Part shown: in pieces, positions 32,899-38,078 of the stretch | Layout: each line of letters opens with the position of its first letter | Position numbering within the stretch: the stretch's first letter is position 1 | Source of the DNA: an uncultured bacterium | GTDB taxonomy: Bacteria; Verrucomicrobiota; Kiritimatiellia; RFP12; UBA1067 | Assembly: GCA_902779565.1 (NCBI GenBank) | Contig: CACZCD010000034.1 | Coordinates: 1-38,078, forward strand | DNA: 38,078 nucleotides | Direction: 5' to 3' | Translations under genes and position numbers: made by a program | Notes under the pieces: model-generated | Database searches by the model: none | What the model saw: only the letters and a program-made list of their open reading frames with translations | Told to the model about the DNA's origin: nothing

Positions 32899-34178
32899 CA
32901 CTTCTTCCCTTTCCCGGAACAGGCGAGGCGGAACCCATAGATGCAGTTTCGTATGCTCGGCTCGCGTTTCAGGCGATACGCCGAACGGCAATCCCGTTCA
33001 TAGAAGAACCAACATCCACCGCGCAACACCCTGAACGATCCGGAAGGCGGTCCTTGAGGGTCGATGGACTCCCCCTCCGTCTTGGCGAACCAATCGTGGC
33101 ACCACTCCAGAACGTTACCGTGCATATCGTAGAAGCCCCAGTCGTTCGCCAGGTTCTTGCCGACATCGTGCGTTTGGCTTCCGCTGTTTCGGTCATACCA
33201 GGCCATATCGCCCAAATGCCCGTTTCCGGATATGGCCGCGCTGCTCCCGGCACGGCAGGCATATTCCCACTCCGCCTCCGTCGGCAGACGCGCCACCCCG
33301 CCGAGGGCGACATTCGCCTTACGGATGAAACTCTGGCAGTCCTCCCACGAAACGCTGTCCACCGGGCGATCCGGCCCCTTGAAACGCGAGCGGTTCTCCC
33401 CCATCACGCTCTCCCACTGGGCCTGCGTAACCTCGTACTTGCCGAGCCAGAACCCCTTTGTGAGCTTGACCGGATGAATGATCTCGTCGTCAAAGCGACC
33501 AGCCTCCGTGCTGGGGCTCCCCATCATGAAGGTACCAGGGCCGCACCAGATCATCTCCATCTTGGCGCCACCCGGCAGGGTGATGATCTTTACGTCGCCC
33601 GTCCTGCGGACTTCTTCCGTGACTTCCGCCACCTTCGCCACCGGTGCACCGCCAGAAGCCGCCTGCTCCTGCTGTTTCTCCTTCACAAACTTGACCTTGA
33701 CCAGATCGCGCACGGGTTCATCAAGAAGGTTGGCGGTGATGGGCTTTGGCTTGGACTCGTCAATGACAATGAGAATAGACTCCGTTCCGCCGTCGGCGAG
33801 CTTCCGAACAAGCGGAATATCGCAGATCGAGGTGAGCGAGCCATCCTTCGCGAGGGCAAACGCATGCTCCGGCATCTCCTCATCCTTCGCAACCACCTCG
33901 TTGATGGCGAGCAGCGCATCGCGGAGCGTGACAAGCTGTCCGCCACGTTCGCGAACGGAGCGCGGGAAGCGCCGCTTGATGCACCAAGGGGAGAGATGCG
34001 CAATATCGCCGAACCCAACGGCAATCTCCGTTGACGGATTCTTCTGAAGACGATCAGACGGGACGATAAGGGATGACATCTTGAACGGCTCATCGGCGGC
34101 AGACGCGATCCCGCCGACGGCCATCAGGGCCGCCAGAAGGAATCTGGCTTTCCCGCAATGCGGTCTTACTATCTTCAT
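32898..34178 (-). CDS. Exported SUMF1/formylglycine-generating-enzyme-like protein
   Basis: 426 residues from the ATG at 34176-34178, with GGAG close upstream and a signal peptide (RFLLAALMAVGGIASAAD); the open frame further upstream runs through the promoter and is rejected. Residues 30-165 form an unknown mixed alpha/beta domain, followed by a short Gln/Ala/Glu linker. Residues about 190-426 are a SUMF1 (FGE-sulfatase) domain: MIWCGPGTFMMGSP, GKYEVTQAQWESVMG, RPVDSVSWEDCQSFI, ARLPTEAEWEYACRAG, YDMHGNVLEWCHDW, RVLRGGCWFF and YGFRLAC. True FGE modifies a cysteine of sulfatases; most bacterial members with this motif set are FGE-fold proteins of unclear activity, and no sulfatase is nearby. 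It heads the operon SUMF1 - lipoprotein - GH9. Confidence 0.88.
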   Translation of the reverse strand: MKIVRPHCGKARFLLAALMAVGGIASAADEPFKMSSLIVPSDRLQKNPSTEIAVGFGDIAHLSPWCIKRRFPRSVRERGGQLVTLRDALLAINEVVAKDEEMPEHAFALAKDGSLTSICDIPLVRKLADGGTESILIVIDESKPKPITANLLDEPVRDLVKVKFVKEKQQEQAASGGAPVAKVAEVTEEVRRTGDVKIITLPGGAKMEMIWCGPGTFMMGSPSTEAGRFDDEIIHPVKLTKGFWLGKYEVTQAQWESVMGENRSRFKGPDRPVDSVSWEDCQSFIRKANVALGGVARLPTEAEWEYACRAGSSAAISGNGHLGDMAWYDRNSGSQTHDVGKNLANDWGFYDMHGNVLEWCHDWFAKTEGESIDPQGPPSGSFRVLRGGCWFFYERDCRSAYRLKREPSIRNCIYGFRLACSGKGKK

Positions 34179-34791
34179 CGTCTCCGTTCCCTCTCTTTCC
34201 CTCCCAGGAGAATCCCGAAGAAAGCCTCCCCTGTACTTAAAGGAAGTGTATATTATACCACAGTTCCGCACAAATCTACGCGCATCTGAATAAAGGCCCA
34301 TACTGAGCCACAGTCGTGAGTCCAGGCGGTTCGCTGCGCGGGGTACCTGTTTTGGGGGCCCTCCCTTCATTCGCCGCGTCCTGTCAGCGTACCATTTGGC
34401 GCGGCTCATGCCGGGCGTCCCTCAAAACAGGCACACCCGCCTTCGCTCACCGCATCGCTTTCAGTGTACGTGCGCAAGGCGTAGAGGAATTTTGTCCGCG
34501 CCGTTTTCGGCGAATGCCTCCCCTGCGGGCGGAGGGAGAGATGCGCTTTTGAGGGACGCTCGGAAAGGCGGCATGGCATTCGGTGCGCATGAGCCGCCAC
34601 GGACGCGGGCGCAGACCGCGCCCGTGCCGAGCGAATCCCCATGGTGGAGGCGCACCGACGAATGCCGCCTTGAAGAGAGGGTTCCCCGAAAGCGCATCCA
34701 CCCTCCGCCCGCAGATAACAGGAGTCTTTTTCTGGGGGGGCGGGAGCCGCCACCCTGTGGCGCAGTGTACGGATGCCACATTGGCGAGGCG
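34179..34791. other. Gene-free block with long nested inverted repeats
   Basis: Besides the promoter at 34252, nothing coding is credible, yet the DNA is highly self-complementary. Stem A: 34346-34358 with 34419-34431. Stem B: 34411-34427 with 34547-34563 (17 bp with one G-T pair). A and B share an arm and exclude each other. Stem C: 34523-34536 with 34701-34714 (14 bp perfect). Stem D: 34565-34574 with 34662-34671 plus 34581-34587 with 34651-34657. Hairpin E: 34598-34608 with 34616-34626. Stems B and C would cross as a pseudoknot. It could be a structured noncoding RNA or a nest of palindromic insertions. Confidence 0.65.
34252..34260 (-). promoter_or_regulatory. Extended -10 promoter of the SUMF1/DUF3089/GH9 operon
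   Basis: TGGTATAAT on the minus strand, about 67 nt of leader before the SUMF1-like ATG. No clear -35. Confidence 0.6.
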
Positions 34792-35787
34792 TCACGCCAA
34801 GCCGTGATAGCTGCGGTACCATTTCGCAAACACGGGGATGCCCTCACGGATCGTTGTCGTCGGCTCATAGCCGACGGCACTGCGCAGCTTGTCGATGCTG
34901 GCGTAGGTGGCGTACACGTCCCCCGCCTGCATCGGCAGCATTTCCATCTTCGGCTTGATGCCGAGCGCCTGCGCCAGCGTCTCGATCACGTCCAGAAGCT
35001 TCTCGCTGCGATGGTTGCCGATATTGAAGATGTCGTAGCGCGGAAGGTTGTCCGCCTCGACCACACGCACGATGCCGTTCACGATATCATCCACGTAGGT
35101 GAAATCACGCAGCATGTCGCCGTTGTTGAACACCTTGATCGGGCGGTCGTGCAGCATCGCATCGGCGAAAAGCGAAAGCGCCATGTCCGGACGGTACCAC
35201 GGGCCATAGACCGTGAAGAACCGCAGACCGATCGTCTGCATCCCGTAGAGGTGCGAATAGGTATGCGCCATCAGCTCGTTGGCCTTCTTCGTCGCAGCGT
35301 AGAGGCTTACGGGGGTATCCACCTGATCGGACTCCTCAAACGGCATCTTCTTGTTTCCGCCATACACCGACGAGGACGAGGCGAACACGAGCTTGGGCAT
35401 CTTTTCGGCATGGCGGCAGCATTCCAGGACATTGAGGAAACCCTCAAGGTTCGTCTTCTGGTACACGAACGGGTGCGTGATGGAATACCGCACGCCGGGC
35501 TGGGCGGCAAGGTTGAGAATCACATCCGGCACCGTCTCCGAAACCACCGCCTTCAGCTTTTCAAGATCGCAGATGTCGATCTCCCGAAACGCATAGCGAG
35601 GATGGGAGCCATTCGCAACCGCCGTCCCCCACGCGTCCGCCAACTGCTTTTCGCGATCATGCTTCAGCTGGACGTCGTAATAGTCGCAGAAGTTGTCGAT
35701 GCCGACAACCTCCCATCCGCGCCGCAGAAACTCCTGCGCCGCGTGGAATCCGATAAACCCGGCCGATCCTGTTATCAAAATCTTCAT
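34792..35787 (-). CDS. NAD-dependent sugar epimerase, UDP-glucuronate 4-epimerase type
   Basis: 331 residues, an extended short-chain dehydrogenase: dinucleotide motif GSAGFIG (7-13), acidic residue after beta2 (GIDNFCDYYD), NLAAQPGVRYS at 92-102, SSSSVYG at 137-143 and the catalytic YAATK (Tyr163, Lys167), then FFTVYGPWYRPDMAL and FTYVDDIVNGI. The YYDV, QPGVRYS and PWYRPDMA signatures are those of UDP-glucuronate 4-epimerases, which make UDP-galacturonate for capsule, exopolysaccharide or LPS in the cytoplasm. A ribosome site GGAAGG lies about 11 nt upstream. No other polysaccharide genes are adjacent, so the target glycan is unknown. Own promoter at 35851-35859. Confidence 0.9.
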   Translation of the reverse strand: MKILITGSAGFIGFHAAQEFLRRGWEVVGIDNFCDYYDVQLKHDREKQLADAWGTAVANGSHPRYAFREIDICDLEKLKAVVSETVPDVILNLAAQPGVRYSITHPFVYQKTNLEGFLNVLECCRHAEKMPKLVFASSSSVYGGNKKMPFEESDQVDTPVSLYAATKKANELMAHTYSHLYGMQTIGLRFFTVYGPWYRPDMALSLFADAMLHDRPIKVFNNGDMLRDFTYVDDIVNGIVRVVEADNLPRYDIFNIGNHRSEKLLDVIETLAQALGIKPKMEMLPMQAGDVYATYASIDKLRSAVGYEPTTTIREGIPVFAKWYRSYHGLA

Positions 35788-35850
35788 AACGGCTGCACCT
35801 TCCTCAACATCAAACGCATATAAAAACTTCCGTCATTCATATTGCGGCAT

Positions 35851-35859
35851 ATTATACCA
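35851..35859 (-). promoter_or_regulatory. Extended -10 promoter of the epimerase gene
   Basis: TGGTATAAT on the minus strand in an A+T-rich stretch, leader about 57 nt. No recognisable -35. Confidence 0.65.
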
Positions 35860-35900
35860 TAAAATAAATACGAAACGCCGGGAACGCCCACCGAAACCCG

Positions 35901-35919
35901 AACCGCAGCAATTGCGGTT
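35901..35919 (-). terminator. Weak hairpin behind the DUF192 gene
   Basis: AACCGCA pairs with TGCGGTT around a 5-nt loop, about 10 bp past the stop codon. No proper U-tract follows, so termination is a guess. Confidence 0.3.
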
Positions 35920-35928
35920 GGGGCCAGC

Positions 35929-36213
35929 TTAAGGATAAGCCGCTGTCTCCAGAACCTTGACGGCGCGGAAGCCACCCCACACGAACGGATGCCAAGGACG
36001 GATGTTGCGCACCACCTTCACCACACGGTCGTGCCGGTCAAGGAACGTCGCATCGATGGGGAACGACATGAAGAAGGTATGGATGGCGTTGCAGTGGAGG
36101 ATCAGCATCCCTTCTCCCGGCGGCAGATGTTTCGTGCCGATCAGCCCCTTGATGCGTGCGAACAGCGTTCGCGCGACCCGTGCCTTCACCCCGTTGATCT
36201 CCACACTCTCCAT
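35929..36213 (-). CDS. DUF192 family protein
   Basis: 94 residues from the ATG at 36211-36213, 10 bp behind the prepilin peptidase stop; no ribosome site is obvious, so translation may be coupled. It spans the DUF192 core: ARTLFARIKGLIGTKHL, GEGMLILHCNAIHTFFMSFPIDATFLD, VVKVVRNIRPW and AVKVLE. The first residues resemble the start of a family member without a signal peptide. DUF192 proteins are small beta-rich proteins with no proven biochemical role; some lie near secretion or envelope genes, as here with the prepilin peptidase. Confidence 0.88.
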   Translation of the reverse strand: MESVEINGVKARVARTLFARIKGLIGTKHLPPGEGMLILHCNAIHTFFMSFPIDATFLDRHDRVVKVVRNIRPWHPFVWGGFRAVKVLETAAYP

Positions 36214-36223
36214 GGCGCTGTAT

Positions 36224-37090
36224 TCACTGGGCGAAGAGCGCGACATAGCGCGCCACCAGCGAGGGACCCCAGAACATCCACACAAGCGTCGCAACGGCGA
36301 TGAACGGTCCGTAGGGAACGGCGGTAAATCCGCCCAGCTTCGCACGTCCGCGAATGATGAGGGCCACCCCCACGACGGAACCGACGAGCGACGAGACGAT
36401 CAGCACGAACAGCACCGCCGTCGGACCGAAGAACGCCCCGATCGCGCCCATGAGCTTGACATCCCCAAAGCCGAGCGCCTCCTTCCGGAAAAGCTTGGAG
36501 AACACCCAGCCCATCCCCCACAGGAAAAAGAAGCCGAACGCCAACCCGCCCGCGCTCCAGCAGAGGGCGTGAATCCAGGTCGTCTCCAGCTGAAGTTCCG
36601 GGATGAGCACCGAAGCCGGCACGCCCAGCAGCATGCCGCCGATCGTCACGCGGTCCGGCAGATAGAAATGCTCGAGATCGATGAACGACCCGAGGATCAG
36701 TCCGGCGAACACGAGCCAATACGTCGGCAGCATCCAGAAATTGAGGAGCGGATGCATCGCGGCGATCGGCGCGTCGCGGAACATCGCCGGCATCGCCCAC
36801 TGGAGGTACGCCATCAGAAAGAGGATTCCGCCCAGCAGCTCCACGATCGTGTAGCGTATCGAGATCGGCTTGCGGCAGTTCGCGCACTTGCCGCCGAGCG
36901 CGAGGTAGGAGAGGATCGGGACGTTCTGGTACCAGCGGATCGGCGCGTTGCAGTTCGGGCAGTGCGAACCCGGGCGCACCACGCTCTCGTTGCGCGGCAG
37001 CCGCCAGATGCAGACGTTTAGGAAACTCGCGACGCAAGCGCCGAAAGCGAAGCTGAAGAACCCGAAGATGCAGAAGTAATACATGTCCAT
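36224..37090 (-). CDS. pilD: Prepilin peptidase (A24 family, PilD/GspO type)
   Basis: 288 residues, multi-pass membrane protein. The N-terminal methyltransferase-like half has the zinc motif CPNC...CANC (Cys44, 47, 69, 72) after LNVCIWRLPR. The aspartic protease sites are Asp138 in GSFIDLEHFYLPD and Asp210 in GFGDVKLM, the A24 catalytic pair. It cleaves and N-methylates type IV prepilins or type II secretion pseudopilins at the inner membrane. Pilin genes are not in the window. The TGGTATAAT at 37099-37107 leaves only about 2 nt before the ATG at 37088-37090, and no ribosome site exists, so the mRNA is probably leaderless; a second ATG at 37084 is possible. The DUF192 gene follows 10 bp behind. 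Confidence 0.93.
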   Translation of the reverse strand: MDMYYFCIFGFFSFAFGACVASFLNVCIWRLPRNESVVRPGSHCPNCNAPIRWYQNVPILSYLALGGKCANCRKPISIRYTIVELLGGILFLMAYLQWAMPAMFRDAPIAAMHPLLNFWMLPTYWLVFAGLILGSFIDLEHFYLPDRVTIGGMLLGVPASVLIPELQLETTWIHALCWSAGGLAFGFFFLWGMGWVFSKLFRKEALGFGDVKLMGAIGAFFGPTAVLFVLIVSSLVGSVVGVALIIRGRAKLGGFTAVPYGPFIAVATLVWMFWGPSLVARYVALFAQ

Positions 37091-37098
37091 GGCGCGAA

Positions 37099-37107
37099 AT
37101 TATACCA
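37099..37107 (-). promoter_or_regulatory. Extended -10 promoter of the prepilin peptidase gene
   Basis: TGGTATAAT on the minus strand. Transcription should begin near 37092, at or next to the start codon, implying a leaderless message. Confidence 0.6.
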
Positions 37108-37131
37108 CACAAGCGCGAAAAATGAGCCTGT

Positions 37132-37626
37132 TTATGTCAAGACTCTAAGAGCCTTTTGCATGATCGGCTGGGCGCGGGCGGCATCGTCGGGATGGACGAT
37201 GATGCACATGCGCGTGCCCATGCCACTGTTGCCGTACTGGTGGAACGAATTGTCGAGAACTGTCTGCCGCACGGCGAAGCGGATGTTCGCGGACTCGAGC
37301 AGCGGCGCCAGTTCTGAGACCTCGGAGACCGAGGCGTCTGGCACAAGTATCACGCCCACGACAGGCGGCGATTCGTCCATCTCCGGTTCCAACGACGGCC
37401 GTTCGTCCACTTCCGGCTCCAGCGATGGGGTTGGGACATGTGGCCGCGACGGGGCACGGCCCTCCCCTGGCGGCCTGTCGAAGGCGTGCGTGAAGTCCGT
37501 ACATTCGCCCGGATTGCGGGCTCTCCTGGTGATGATCCAAAGAATGGCCATGACGCCTGCGGCCACCGCCGCGACTATGGCGGCAAGCTGCAGTGTCGGA
37601 TCGTTCGTCATGGTCCACTCACTCAT
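37132..37626 (-). CDS. One-helix membrane protein with DUF2007-like C-terminal domain
   Basis: 164 residues from the ATG at 37624-37626. One transmembrane helix (LQLAAIVAAVAAGVMAILWIIT), then a Pro/Glu-rich linker with a short duplication (SLEPEVDERP, SLEPEMDESP), then about 70 residues resembling DUF2007-type signal-transducing domains (VSELAPLLESANIRFAVRQ, CIIVHPDDAARAQPIM). The linker includes a palindromic repeat element (37441-37470) coding RPPGEGRAPSRP, apparently an in-frame insertion. Its extended -10 lies so close to the ATG that the message should be leaderless. Function unknown; it precedes the prepilin peptidase by 41 bp and may be co-transcribed. Confidence 0.75.
   Translation of the reverse strand: MSEWTMTNDPTLQLAAIVAAVAAGVMAILWIITRRARNPGECTDFTHAFDRPPGEGRAPSRPHVPTPSLEPEVDERPSLEPEMDESPPVVGVILVPDASVSEVSELAPLLESANIRFAVRQTVLDNSFHQYGNSGMGTRMCIIVHPDDAARAQPIMQKALRVLT
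37441..37470. repeat. Palindromic repeat element, copy 2 of a dispersed family
   Basis: Matches 17241-17270 at 25 of 30 positions, including GGCCGCGACGG and CGGCCCTCCC. It lies in the linker of a different, unrelated membrane protein gene and keeps the frame. Confidence 0.7.
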
Positions 37627-37633
37627 GGCGCAT

Positions 37634-37642
37634 ATTATAGCA
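37634..37642 (-). promoter_or_regulatory. Extended -10 promoter, leaderless, minus strand
   Basis: TGCTATAAT on the minus strand; expected start about 37627, one base before the ATG of the DUF2007-like gene. Divergent from the plus-strand promoter at 37685. Confidence 0.6.
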
Positions 37643-37684
37643 CGTATCGCCCCTCATGTCGCCCCGCAACGGCAGATGGAGATA

Positions 37685-37693
37685 TGGTATAAT
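37685..37693 (+). promoter_or_regulatory. Extended -10 promoter of the plus-strand gene
   Basis: TGGTATAAT, expected start about 37700, giving a leader of about 55 nt before the ATG at 37756. Confidence 0.6.
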
Positions 37694-37755
37694 TCGTGGC
37701 AACTTATGAGAACATATTCCCATAGAGCCTGTGTCGGTGCCGGGGCGGAGACAAG

Positions 37756-38078
37756 ATGCGCATAGGAAGTAAGATACCAAAGCCGTGGACGCTGAAGGCG
37801 GCGTTCCTGATCATTGACGGAGCGTGCCTTCTGGCTGTAGGTCTGTGGCTATATTCGCTTTTCCGGCTTCCTGTCTCCTGGGAACGACTTCTGGGGCTCT
37901 TCGTTATCTGCGGGCCTGTTGGCTTAAGTCTATCTTTGCGACAGGGTAAGTCGGCGATGCGGTTGATCTTCATTCCAGTCGGAATCATGTGCGCCATTGG
38001 GCTTTACGCCATGGTATGGACGTTTGAGTTCAACTTGACGGTATCCCTTGTAACGTTGCCATTTGTCGCCTTGCCTGT
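37756..38078 (+). CDS. Multi-pass membrane protein, truncated by the window edge
   Basis: Reading begins at ATG 37756-37758 with GGAG about 6 nt upstream and stays open to the end of the window (107 codons seen). At least four hydrophobic helices are visible: FLIIDGACLLAVGLWLYSL, LLGLFVICGPVGLSLSL, LIFIPVGIMCAIGLYAMVW and LTVSLVTLPFVALP. Short basic stretches (MRIGSKIPKPW, RQGKSAMR) suggest cytoplasmic loops. No family recognised from this portion. It is the only plus-strand gene and is divergent from the rest, with its own extended -10 promoter. Confidence 0.75.
   Translation, partial: MRIGSKIPKPWTLKAAFLIIDGACLLAVGLWLYSLFRLPVSWERLLGLFVICGPVGLSLSLRQGKSAMRLIFIPVGIMCAIGLYAMVWTFEFNLTVSLVTLPFVALP

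Noticed and set aside
32898-34178. Sulfatase-maturation pair of SUMF1-like protein with the radical SAM/SPASM enzyme
   Set aside because: No sulfatase gene in the window, and the two genes are about 9 kb apart in different operons.
34330-34791. Insertion sequence or group II intron
   Set aside because: No transposase or reverse transcriptase frame, no terminal inverted repeats at the ends, no domain V-like hairpin.
34316-34880. Several overlapping open frames on both strands in the inverted-repeat block
   Set aside because: They overlap each other in many frames, lack ribosome sites, and are explained by high G+C and palindromic DNA.

Overview
The window (38,078 bp) looks like a chromosomal piece of an uncultivated gut or rumen PVC-group bacterium. 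Kiritimatiellota is my best guess, as an inference from protein types only: BspA-like leucine-rich repeats, FISUMP, Calx-beta and InlB-type repeats, a GH9 glycanase, secreted thioredoxin-fold and SUMF1 proteins, and A24 prepilin peptidase. No rRNA, tRNA, CRISPR array, integrase or transposase was recognised. Nearly every gene is on the minus strand; only the truncated last gene is on plus.

Layout. 1-14,690: three secreted modular proteins in one transcription order: a 3,500-residue BspA/beta-helix/CARDB/PKD/Calx-beta/InlB adhesin, a 1,036-residue protein with a duplicated FISUMP unit, and a truncated Calx-beta protein cut by the window edge. 15,051-16,506: a DUF4143-type ATPase with a possible gene remnant behind it. 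16,804-21,540: a 1,578-residue surface protein whose papain-like head has lost its catalytic residues and whose tail shares modules with the adhesin. 21,654-23,768: a radical SAM/SPASM enzyme, a 42-codon peptide gene with a 3' hairpin, and a one-helix membrane protein. This is a candidate RiPP locus and the best candidate for an undescribed system here. 23,890-26,722: three tightly coupled genes for a triple thioredoxin-fold exported protein, a DUF4282 membrane protein and a small membrane protein. 27,325-29,992: an overlapping trio of ECF-like sigma factor, small unknown protein, and membrane protein joining a papain-like peptidase to a GATase1-like domain. 30,109-34,178: SUMF1-like protein, DUF3089-like lipoprotein without its nucleophile serine, and GH9 glycanase. 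34,179-34,791: a gene-free block full of long inverted repeats. 34,792-37,626: UDP-glucuronate-type epimerase, DUF192 protein, prepilin peptidase and a small membrane protein. 37,756 onward: a truncated plus-strand membrane protein.

Cross-cutting signals. Seven sites match TGNTATAMT just upstream of genes, mostly without a recognisable -35; two lie so close to the ATG that leaderless mRNAs are likely. Arrays of tandem heptamers and several palindromic repeat elements lie inside or at the ends of reading frames without breaking them. The giant surface proteins share nearly identical DNA modules, which points to module shuffling or gene conversion.

Functional reading. The window is dominated by envelope and surface functions (adhesion, polysaccharide handling, secreted redox proteins, pilin or pseudopilin processing) plus two small regulatory or biosynthetic modules (sigma/peptidase trio and radical SAM/peptide pair) whose products are not identifiable from sequence alone.
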